From Selaginella moellendorffii (lineage: Eukaryota; Streptophyta; Lycopodiopsida; Selaginellales; Selaginellaceae), in contig NW_003314331.1 of the NCBI RefSeq assembly GCF_000143415.4, positions 498,164 through 562,163 of the forward strand: 64,000 nt of DNA. Direction: 5' to 3'. Shown here in pieces: positions 11,110-19,238 of the stretch; the first letter of the stretch is position 1; every line of letters starts with the position of its first letter. The position numbers and the translations under genes are program-made. The notes beneath the pieces are model-generated. The model did not search any database and was not told the origin of the DNA. It saw only the letters and a program-made list of their open reading frames with translations.

Positions 11110-12534
11110 TTAATCGAAGGATTTCAAAACCAAGCCGCCTGGCAATGCGACTGCAACGCCGCCTTGACGAGCCAAATACCAGCCACTCTCTCCCAGAGCC
11201 AGCCCGCTGACGATATCCGCTTCAGCCACGAAAATCTTTGCAATGATCACCTTTCCTTCGGAAAGGAACTTCGGTGTTTTGGTTTCCAAACGCGTCAAAG
11301 CTCTTAGTTTCTAGGTAGGCAGCTTACTTGTTGAAAACATCTTCAAGAACACTAGGAAGGTCATCTTTGCCTTGGAAGGCTTGATTCCACTAAAAGTACC
11401 TCTTGAGAAAAGAATTGTTTCTGCAGTAAAACCAATGCTCCCACAAGCAATTTTGGCCTCTCTCGAAGAACATTTTAAAAAATTAACTCTACATTTAAAA
11501 TCAATGCTATGTGCCAGTACAAGCAATTTAATCAAACTCAACAATTTCATCAAACGCTTCCGGTCTGTGTTCTAAAAGCTGTAAGACCTGTTTCTCTTTC
11601 ATAGCTTTTTCCTTGTCTGAGATCTTGGAATTCTTGATGGCCTTTTCAAACTTCTCCCAATTGATCATGGACAATACCTCCGGCTCTAGATTGGTGAATA
11701 CTGTCCTCCTCTCTACAATTTCATCTGCGCTCCGGACCACATACTTCTGTAACCCACAAACGAAATCAATCACATAACAACAAAAAAAATTTTTTTTAAA
11801 TTACAACCTGGATTACTTGTTCCTGCCCTTCCCATATATGCCTGACCATGAATAAACCCTTTTCAGTGGGAGGGACATACTCAGAGCGCTCCAACTTGAG
11901 CGCTCCAACTTTACCAAGTAGCCATCCAAATATCTCGGACAAACACTACATTGAAACTGTTACATAAAGAAAAAAACCAAAAAAAAAATTCTTGCCTTTT
12001 GTATGTAATGGGGTATGATCCGAGAGATGGATAGAAATTTAGGCGACATGGTTTCCACGATCAAAGTCAACTTTGTTGTCTTGTCCGGAGCGAAGTTTCA
12101 GGTCCTATGTCTCATGTTTCTTCTCTGGCAGGAGGTGACAAGAAGGCTATAAACCAGGCATTGTGGCTTGAATGCGCGGGACCTCTCATCACTTTGCCAG
12201 CGATTGGTAGCCAAGTTGTCTACTTCCCACAAGGTCACAGCGAACAAGTGAGTGTCAATCAACATACGTAGGAACTCTCAAAAAACAAAAAAAAACCTTT
12301 TTCTTTTCTCGTACCAGGTGATAGCACTCATCTGCACTTTTTAGTCAGATACAAGAATAAGGGAATTTGAATCCTAAATAATACGCACCTGACATGGATG
12401 AACATCAAGAACATCCTCTACACCATCATCTAGATCAAAGTCATCACGGGTTCTCCTCAGCACATCTATCACCTGGAAGCCCAAGTTAGTATTTCCATGT
12501 AGTGAGTCAAAAAACTTACTTCTTGGCGTTCCAT
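11110..12534 (-). pseudogene. Unrecognised minus-strand gene, probably decayed
   Basis: I do not recognise the product. On the minus strand, ATG 12534 gives a five-codon exon (12534-12520, GTAAGT donor), then an 84-nt in-phase exon (12472-12389) with CAG/GT donor and an acidic reading (DDFDLDDGVEDVLDVHPCQ). Further open blocks are 11950-11805 (reading includes VPPTEKGLFMVRHIWEGQE), 11755-11528 (VVRSADEIVERRTVFTNLEP and a Lys-rich stretch), about 11480-11325, and 11298-11110 (ending GGVAVALPGGLVLKSFD, stop). The exons after the second do not join cleanly, and an unrelated ARF exon lies in the gap, so the gene looks interrupted or rearranged. The first two exons fit well enough to be real. Confidence 0.4.
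12132..12249 (+). pseudogene. Isolated auxin response factor (ARF) exon fragment
   Basis: A plus-strand open stretch with an acceptor (GGCAG) before it and a GTGAGT donor after it reads with the ARF N-terminal signature just before the B3 domain: [19 protein letters not shown], followed by [11 protein letters not shown]. In ARF proteins this block (LWxxCAGPL...VxYFPQGHxEQ) is highly diagnostic. No B3 domain or further ARF exons follow; the next sequence soon hits stops. It is therefore a stranded exon from a duplicated ARF gene, embedded antisense in the preceding unrecognised gene. Confidence 0.85.
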
Positions 12535-12586
12535 CGCAAAGGAATAGGGCACAATCCAAAACGAAGAACTAGGGCAAATCGGCTCT

Positions 12587-12602
12587 TTTAGGGTTAGGGT
12601 TT
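12587..12602. promoter_or_regulatory. Tandem telo-box before the NTPase/nuclease-like ORF
   Basis: TTTTAGGGTTAGGGTTT ends six bases before the ATG at 12608. It lies between this ORF and the divergent small exon ATG at 12534, so it could serve both. Confidence 0.5.
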
Positions 12603-12607
12603 GTGCT

Positions 12608-15049
12608 ATGAGCCGGGGCGTGTGCGTGTCGATTGTGCCCGCTGGCTCAAGTCTCAGCACGGATGAAGCTGATCTTCGTACTCGGGGGCAAATGTCGGTA
12701 CTTCCGCCTGATGTCGACGACTTCGGCTCGCTGCAGGGGTTTGTGTCGACTCTGCCAGGGTTTCCCAGTGGTTCTTCTACTTGCAGCTACTTGAGGACAT
12801 TCACTTTCGGGAAGTTCACAACACAGGGCTGGGCATACTTTGCAGGAGAGCTGCCCGAGGGGCCGGTAATTTATGTCAAGGTTGAGATCGCTCCGCCACC
12901 TTCGGTGCCAAGTAGTCGCTCCTTGGATGCGATTTTTGGCGAGTGGAAGCTTGCGTATGGAGATTTTATCACGAAGTTCTTGCAGCAAGGGGGCCTTGGG
13001 GTGCAGCCACAGTGGGGAGTTCCGGTGGGCTTCGATGGTCGCCCGTCGATTTTGTTTCACAAGTTGCAGGATAGATGGACTAGCGATTCAGATGCGTGGA
13101 AGCTGCTGGATTATACACTACGGTCGAAGAAGTCGGGCTGTATTCCGCTCATGGGGGTTAGCGGATGTGGGAAAACTCGCACTGTGTTCGAGATTCTGGC
13201 AGCCAACTGGGGTTTTTTTTGGACAGCTTCATCGAAACGGAATGGGGGGTCTCAGGATATGGCACTAGTTGGGAACACGGAGCCTGGTTCTGATCCCGAA
13301 TGCCGCAAACATTTTGCTGCTGTCATAGAGATGAAGAAGTTGATACTGGCTCGTTTGTTGGTTCTTCAACAAGTCCTCAGCATCAAACCAGACTTGACAC
13401 CAGAGCAGTGGCTTATCCTCCAGACGGAGTTCAACCATTTTTGTGGGACGGAGGACCCCTACAAAAGGCTCGCCATGATGCTGGTTAGCAGTTACGAGTT
13501 CCAGCAGGGTGACTTGATCCGTCTATGGGATGCAGTTTGCTCAATGCTGTCCTGCAAGCCCATCTTTGTCAGGGATGAGGCGCAGACGCTCAACGGCACC
13601 CGGTGTTTCCAGTCCCCTCAGAGTCACCAGCTGAGGGCCAGGTTCTCTCCCGTGATGAAGGCGCTAATGGACGTACAGTTGGCTGCACCGGTTTTCGCAT
13701 CAGGAACTGGGATCAACTTCTTAGAACTGGAAAACGATATCCTTTCGCTAGTGGGAAAGATGAGGGGTGCCAGGTTACCACTCTACGTGATCAAGTTTGA
13801 CAAATGGGAGAAGCCTCGTGAAGTATACGACTTCTGTATCAAGTACCTGCCAGTGCTGGGGCTCACTGCACGTAATTGTGCTCTTCTCTTTAGCAAGTTC
13901 AAAGGGCGGAAGCGGTGCTTGGTTACTTGTTTGGAGGAGTTGCTCCGCAATGGCTGCTGCTGGAAGAAGGAGACTGTCGATGCTTTTTATGCGGACCTGA
14001 CCACTGGTGATTCAAGCGACTTCTCTATGTCCCTGTATTCCATGGTGGCCAGTTTCTTTCAGACAGGCAAGGGCACATTCAGGTTCCGGGGACGGGACTT
14101 GTCGGCAAGAGAGCTAGTTATGAGAGCAGTTAGTCATTACTGCTTCTCAAACAGGGCAGGACTTGTTCTCGACTCGGCTGAAGCCCATTTACTCGTGAGT
14201 GGCCTGGGCTCGTGTGAGAGGGTTCGTAGTTGGGAGAGCCGGTCTTCATACGAGATCAGCGAGCCCATGGTACTGGCGGCTATGACAAACTACTGCGTCG
14301 ATAATGATCATCTCGAACGGCATCTCCAAGTTCTGATGCAAAGCCTGGTCGACGATCCTGCAGCATGTGGAAACCTGTGGGAGAAGCTTGTGGTGATTCA
14401 TATCCCCCGCTTCTTGGATGGCCAGAAGCCGCTCAACAGTTGGCCATGCTTTAAGGGGCTAGATCTGCAGAACTGGGGCGTATGCGTGCCTAAGTTAGCT
14501 GGGCTTAACAAGCAGGTGTGGAGGGAGACTCCAGCTGCGCCTCTTTCTGCATACTTGAAGTTGCCTCGAGGCCAGCGTCCGATGTTCTTTATGTTTTCCT
14601 CATTGTCTGGGCCGGACATCATGTTCTTCGTCATGCTAGGCGACTTGCTCGTCCCCGTCTTCCTCCAGCTCAAGCTAAGACGGCAGGTGCAGTGGGATCA
14701 GGCGGAGGGGACAACAAACCCGTCGAAGATGTACAGGCGGACGTCCAAACAAGTGTCGACAGCAGCTATTCCAGCACTCAAAGAGGCTTGTTTTTACGGC
14801 TGCATATCTTTGGTGGTCGCTTATCCAGCTTCTGATCCAAAGGCTCCAAGGTGGCTCACGAGGAGGCTGGTGGGTTACTTGGGGAAAGATGAGGTCAAAG
14901 AGATTTTTTCCTCTGAGCTATGCGACTTCTTGGCAGCGATCAAGTCTGATTTTCCTGACTACAAGACGTATAAGGAATTATCGTCAACCACCTCCTTAAG
15001 AGCTAAGAGGGTGAAGAAGGAAGAGTATGACGACTTCCAGGACTTCTAG
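12608..15049 (+). CDS. Intronless P-loop NTPase with C-terminal nuclease-like motif (Crinkler-like architecture)
   Basis: One uninterrupted 813-codon frame in a neighbourhood where most genes have many introns. Visible parts: an N-terminal region without signal peptide or obvious domain (1-175); a P-loop GVSGCGKT at 183-190 inside CIPLMGVSGCGKTRTVFEIL; a Walker-B-like IFVRDEA at 319-325 (D323, E324); an alpha-helical middle; and a C-terminal PD-(D/E)xK-like arrangement with D670 in GPDIMFF and Q687-x-K689 in FLQLKLRR. A G-S-G/C-GKTR loop followed by a helix and a C-terminal nuclease matches the NTPase-plus-REase architecture described for Crinkler/RHS-type eukaryotic effectors and their transposon-derived relatives. 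Those names come from family knowledge; the assignment here is inference. It ends KKEEYDDFQDF, then TAG. No mutation in the P-loop or frame is seen, so it may be expressed. Alternative: an unrelated STAND-like ATPase. Confidence 0.7.
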   Translation: MSRGVCVSIVPAGSSLSTDEADLRTRGQMSVLPPDVDDFGSLQGFVSTLPGFPSGSSTCSYLRTFTFGKFTTQGWAYFAGELPEGPVIYVKVEIAPPPSVPSSRSLDAIFGEWKLAYGDFITKFLQQGGLGVQPQWGVPVGFDGRPSILFHKLQDRWTSDSDAWKLLDYTLRSKKSGCIPLMGVSGCGKTRTVFEILAANWGFFWTASSKRNGGSQDMALVGNTEPGSDPECRKHFAAVIEMKKLILARLLVLQQVLSIKPDLTPEQWLILQTEFNHFCGTEDPYKRLAMMLVSSYEFQQGDLIRLWDAVCSMLSCKPIFVRDEAQTLNGTRCFQSPQSHQLRARFSPVMKALMDVQLAAPVFASGTGINFLELENDILSLVGKMRGARLPLYVIKFDKWEKPREVYDFCIKYLPVLGLTARNCALLFSKFKGRKRCLVTCLEELLRNGCCWKKETVDAFYADLTTGDSSDFSMSLYSMVASFFQTGKGTFRFRGRDLSARELVMRAVSHYCFSNRAGLVLDSAEAHLLVSGLGSCERVRSWESRSSYEISEPMVLAAMTNYCVDNDHLERHLQVLMQSLVDDPAACGNLWEKLVVIHIPRFLDGQKPLNSWPCFKGLDLQNWGVCVPKLAGLNKQVWRETPAAPLSAYLKLPRGQRPMFFMFSSLSGPDIMFFVMLGDLLVPVFLQLKLRRQVQWDQAEGTTNPSKMYRRTSKQVSTAAIPALKEACFYGCISLVVAYPASDPKAPRWLTRRLVGYLGKDEVKEIFSSELCDFLAAIKSDFPDYKTYKELSSTTSLRAKRVKKEEYDDFQDF

Positions 15050-15125
15050 CAGCTATGGTTCTTCAATGTAAAAAGAATGAAATCGATGTAAATTAAACAT
15101 GTATGGTTCTAAGCCTTCAAAATGT

Positions 15126-15198
15126 CGCCGTCTGTGGGGATCGAACCCACGACCACGTGGTTAAAAGCCACGCGCTCTACCGGCTGAGCTAAGACGGC
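15126..15198 (-). tRNA. tRNA-Lys: tRNA-Lys (anticodon UUU)
   Basis: Read on the minus strand this is a complete 73-nt cloverleaf: 7-bp acceptor stem GCCGTCT/AGACGGC, D-arm TAGCTCAGCCGGTAGAGC, anticodon stem CGTGG/CCACG with loop CTTTTAA (anticodon TTT), and T-arm GTGGGTTCGATCCCCAC. There is no intron and CCA is not encoded, as in nuclear tRNAs. Confidence 0.97.
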
Positions 15199-15260
15199 TT
15201 TATAATCAATAATTATTACATTCTAATAATAACGTGTTAGTAAGTAAGATTAAGTTGCAA
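15181..15260 (-). repeat. Inverted repeat arm 1 (tRNA 5' end and its upstream flank)
   Basis: The first nucleotides of tRNA-Lys plus about 60 bp of its 5' flank recur, inverted, at 16331-16410. Alignment shows the shared blocks CTTACTTACT, TTATTATTAGAA, a degenerate AT stretch, then GCCGTCTTAGCTCAGCC without mismatch. The arms bracket the mL46 gene copy. Confidence 0.8.
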
Positions 15261-15325
15261 GCAAGTTCTTCAAATGGTCTTTGATTACAATTTAATCGAA
15301 GGGAGTCGAAGAACTGGAAGTAACT

Positions 15326-16296
15326 TCACGCCACTCTTTTCCGCCAAATTCGACCCGCTAGAAGTTGGGAAGCATCCGTTTGAAGACGCTCCAGTTGTGT
15401 CTCGTCGAAATACTCGCCGAGTTCATCCCTGGATACCATGCGTAGTCCTTGGACGCTGCCACTTCTTTGCTCGCAACGAAGTGGGATCTGTAGTAGAAGC
15501 GCTGGAATTACGCACACAACAAGTCAGTCGTAGAGATCGCTGCTTGATGAAAACTCCGTTTGTCCATCACCTGAAACTCGGGGCAGTCGAGATGTCCGCT
15601 CGGGGCTTTTCCTACGAAGTAGACGTCGGAGAGGTCGCCTAGAAACGTCTCGAGAGCCGACTCTGCGCACTAGAACATTACACGCAGCGTTGCGAACGTT
15701 GCTCGCCACGAAAGAGAAAGAGTAGCACCTTTCTTAAGTTCATCTCGTCCACGTACTTCTTCTCTGGGAAATGCCATCCTTTCTGGCCCTTGTAAGGCGA
15801 GTTTCCACGGACGATCAAGTAGAGCCTTTGATCCAATAGTCTGTGCAAAGATCTTCAATCACCACATTAGAGTTTCCAATCCCTGGAAGCAAGAGGAAGA
15901 ACTCGCGAATTTACTTTCGATCGGTGGACTGGACTGGTGCTACTTTTGCTTGATCAGAGGCAGCAGGAGCAGCACGCCCTCTAGAGGAAAAAAGAACAAG
16001 AGAGAAAGCAAACAAAGTCGTGAGAAAAACGATCTCTTTTGAATGGACTTATTTCATATCGTCCAGTGTCTGCTCTAGAATGTCCACCTCTCCGATGATT
16101 TGCTTCCATTTCTTGCTGCAATGCGAGGTGAAAAGCAATGAATTCTTTGCTGGATCTAGAGCGGAACTTACGAGAGCTCCCTGAACGAGGCGACTGTGGG
16201 ATGGGGCGGGCGCGGATACAATGGCAGGCCGCCGCCACAAGGCTTGGATGCCGCAACGCTGCTGTAGAGACGATACCGTGATTTACCCCTCACCAT
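15326..16296 (-). pseudogene. MRPL46: Mitochondrial ribosomal protein mL46 gene with splice-site and frameshift lesions
   Basis: Exons (minus): 16296-16172, 16115-16053, 15980-15915, 15852-15729, 15669-15571, 15501-15326. mL46 is a NUDIX-fold protein of the mitochondrial large ribosomal subunit. Recognisable blocks: DRKSLHRLLDQRLYLIV, KGWHFPEKKY, LRKCAESALETF, VYFVGKAPSGHL, RFYYRSHFVASK and RDELGEYF, agreeing with the plant homologue. Two lesions: the exon-2 donor reads AA|ATAAGT instead of AA|GTAAGT (base 16052), giving an in-frame stop, and one base is missing near 15435 in the last exon (TGGTA where TGGGTA is expected after DYAW). Exon 6 is 176 nt, one short of the 177 needed. All other phases fit. 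So it is probably a pseudogene, unless both are assembly errors. A telo-box (16325-16336) precedes the ATG. Confidence 0.85.
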
Positions 16297-16330
16297 ACCC
16301 AGCATTCTTCTTCCTCCTAGTCATAAACCC

Positions 16331-16410
16331 TAAAACTCTAAGCTTACTTACTGAGTAATATGTTATTATTAGAAGATAATTATCACTTTAAAGCCGTCTT
16401 AGCTCAGCCC
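16331..16410 (+). repeat. Inverted repeat arm 2 with truncated tRNA-Lys
   Basis: Inverted counterpart of 15181-15260. It contains the first 17 nt of tRNA-Lys (16393-16409) in correct orientation with its flank; similarity then stops within the D-arm, so this is a truncated tRNA pseudogene. Confidence 0.8.
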
Positions 16411-17884
16411 GTCGTACATTTGATTTTTGTTATGCGCGGGGTTTACCTACTTTAAAGAATTAAAATATTATTTAAAGGATGTAATAAGGTTGGTTTGTAT
16501 TCGCTGTATATTTAGTGATTCATCTAATTATATATTTTTCGTATCAGAATACATTAAGTTAAATTAAAAGTTCCATAAAATATTATTCTAATAATATAAA
16601 ATTTTGAAATTATTTGATAACATAATTTTTGGTTTGCTTTAAAAAACCTTGTAACAAATATGCCTAGAATATTTACGAATATTTTAGGATATTTCTTAAT
16701 CTAACGGTTGTGATTTCCTCCTCTTAAAATTTATTGGTAATCAAGATTTAACATTAATATTACTACTTATTGCCAATATATTTTCAGATGAATTTAATTC
16801 ATTAAGAGTTCATCATCTCTATGAGCTTGAAAATACATAGGATTTTAATTTTCTCTCACTCCTCCAAATAATTTGTATATAGACTTTTGGCTCTACTTTT
16901 TAATTCCTTGCTTAATGATTAGAGTATAATCCTTGGAGAGCACTTTCCACACATGTAACTTTTAAACAAAAAATTAAAACAATCTTAATAAAAATTACAT
17001 AATGCTTTTAGCCACTACAGCGTAATCCAAAATTTGGGTTGTGAAACACTTGCATCCATGAGGCTTTGTTTTGCTACATAATGGACATGGTTACTTGAGC
17101 TAAAATATAAATTTATAGTTTAGAACAATATTATCGTTTTCACACGAGATTAGATTTAATTTATTATAGATATTTTTATAGGAAATTTTTATATGAAAAT
17201 TATTAAACTCTTTAATTTATAATATTTGTTAGTCATGTATATAAATAATTTGCTGTGTGTTGCATGCAACAACGTTTAGTTTGCTTAATAATAGTGTTAT
17301 TGAATAATCCAATTGATCAATAATTATAAACATGTTTATAATTTATAAATTGATATTAACCATTAGATGGTAGAATAAAAAAGAATATACTAGAAAGTGT
17401 TTAGGAAAGTTTATAAATTATAAATACGAGATTAATCTAAATGAATAACAACCATTAGATGGTAAAATATCTTAGAATATCCAAGCATAGTCTAAGTATA
17501 TTCATTACCATTTTAATGGTTTTGCTTAAGCAAGCCTAAAATGTTATTAATGTTTATGTTACATTACCAACAAAATATTATAACCGTTTCTGCATTTTCT
17601 CAATATTAATAATTTTGGAATATCTAGAGATTTTGAGAAGCATTCTTGGTTTATCCAGATATATGTTGATTTGTTCTTCCGAGAGATTACTTATTTCATT
17701 TCGCTATCACTGTGTGATGAAAAGAAGAATCGAGGTGATGCATTGGCGACATGAGCACTCATTTCTCATATCCCAGAAAAGTCTTGATATCACCAGAATA
17801 ATTCATCGTCGGTATTTGTCTTATCGCCATTTCTTTCCAAATGGGTTTCTAGGGTTCTGGGGAGGGAGGCTCCTGCGCGGAGCT
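16411..17884. other. AT-rich intergenic region
   Basis: Strongly AT-rich DNA without open frames of note or recognised repeats. A short motif (ACCATTAGATGGTA) occurs twice, near 17359 and 17450. It ends in the promoter of the AGTRAP-like gene. Confidence 0.4.
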
Positions 17885-18846
17885 ATGCGCTGGCTCATCG
17901 ACTGCATTCAGGAGTACGATCGAGTGCAGTCGCTGGCGGTGGTTTTACTCTATGTCCAGGTGATTTATTGTTCCCTTCCATCCATTTACTTCAGCTCAGA
18001 TCCATCCCAATTTCATCCACTTGTGATCTTCTGCTGCCACAGGTGTCCTGTGCGCTGATCGGCTCCCTCGGCGCGCTCTACACGGGGGTCTTGCTTGCAA
18101 ATCTAGCGATCGCCTTGTTTGCTCTTGTGGCGATTGAGAGTGGGAGTCAAACCCTTGGCCGCGCTTACGCCGCATTGCTAGTGTGTGCCTTGCTTCTCGA
18201 CATACTTTGGTTTATTTTCTTCTCCTATGAGATCAGGTAAGTTTCTTACGTGCTATTTCTTCTTGGTTTGCTCCTTTTTTTTTTGTTGTTGTTCTTTAAT
18301 CTAAGAGAGTTGTCACGCTCGTGCTTTACAGTGTTTTGTTTCTCCTCGAGAGTTTCTTTATTCTAAGATTCTAAAGAGTTTTCTCTACGTGCAGGCATTA
18401 CGGCCTATCTCCACGAATTGGCACGCTGTCGATCTTCTCGCTGGAGCTCGCGCTATGGATGGAGATCATCGGCTTCACGGTCCGGAGCTTCTCGGCGCTG
18501 GTTTGGCTGCAAATGTACCGGCTAGGACCGTCTCTCGCCACGGATAGTCTCGCTAGTTACTACCAGAGGCTCGTCCAGCCCGCTGCTGGTGCTACTCCAG
18601 CGGTTTCCACTCCCCGGAGCGCCAGGCAGACGTCCATAAGCGACCAGATCCTCGGTGGCTCGATTTATGATCCAACGTACTACGCCTCGCTCTTCCGGAT
18701 CCAGGAGAAGGAGAATTGCTCGAGCTCGTCAACAAAGGTGGGATTTTACAATCTTTTTCTTTTCTCTCCGTTTGGCGATAAGTGTGATATCTCTATCTGT
18801 GCAGGACACTGGGGATGATAACGAAAAGCGTGCTAGCGGAGAATAA
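17885..18846 (+). CDS. Multi-pass membrane protein, AGTRAP-like, 4 exons
   Basis: Exons 17885-17959, 18043-18236, 18395-18737 and 18805-18846 join in phase to 654 nt, 217 aa. Hydrophobic helices are visible in SCALIGSLGALYTGVLL, LAIALFALVAI, ALLVCALLLDILWFIFF and the LSIFSLELALWMEIIGF stretch. The order and spacing (NLAI..LALVAIES.., LLLDILWFIFF, then a Leu-rich helix ending LQMYR) recall type-1 angiotensin II receptor-associated proteins (AGTRAP), which have plant homologues of unknown function. The C-terminal about 85 residues are polar and Ser-rich. No function is claimed beyond an integral membrane protein; the family match is tentative, but the gene structure is firm. Confidence 0.75.
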
Positions 18847-19238
18847 GCGCTGTAGAGCAACTTTGTCCTTGTACCCGGCATTAAACTCCAGGTTTGTAAC
18901 AACGTGCAAAGCGTTTCCTTTTGTCTCAAGTCACTCCTCAGGAGCTGGTTTTTCTCGCAGAATTTGGGCAGAAGCGTTGGTCTGGATCATAGCGGTTTAA
19001 TCCATCCTGGCATTGGGGAAACAGTTCACGCGGCATTCAAAGACAAGAAATCGACAGCGAGGACGTACGGGAAGAAGGGGGGTTTAGGTATATCTGCGTA
19101 CGGAAAGAAGCGGGCTGGTGCAAAGAAGGCAGAGAGACGAAGAAGAAAGCTCGATTTTGGTGTGGCTGGTGCTTCTTTCCTTCCACCGGTCTTTTAGGGA
19201 ACTGGCGACCAACTTGGATGAGAGACTGAGCTGTGGGG
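18847..19238. other. Short intergenic / 5' region of fimbrin gene
   Basis: 392 bp between the AGTRAP-like stop and the fimbrin ATG. A basic open frame (18904-19197, rich in Lys/Arg/Gly with repeated YGKK) exists here but resembles nothing I know. It is more likely 5' UTR or promoter. Confidence 0.35.

Noticed and set aside
15274-15642. 122-codon plus-strand ORF
   Set aside because: Antisense shadow of the mL46 exons 5-6.
16049-16256. Minus-strand ORFs starting ATG 16240 or 16256
   Set aside because: They read through intron 1 of the mL46 gene; the spliced model from ATG 16296 fits phase and conservation better.
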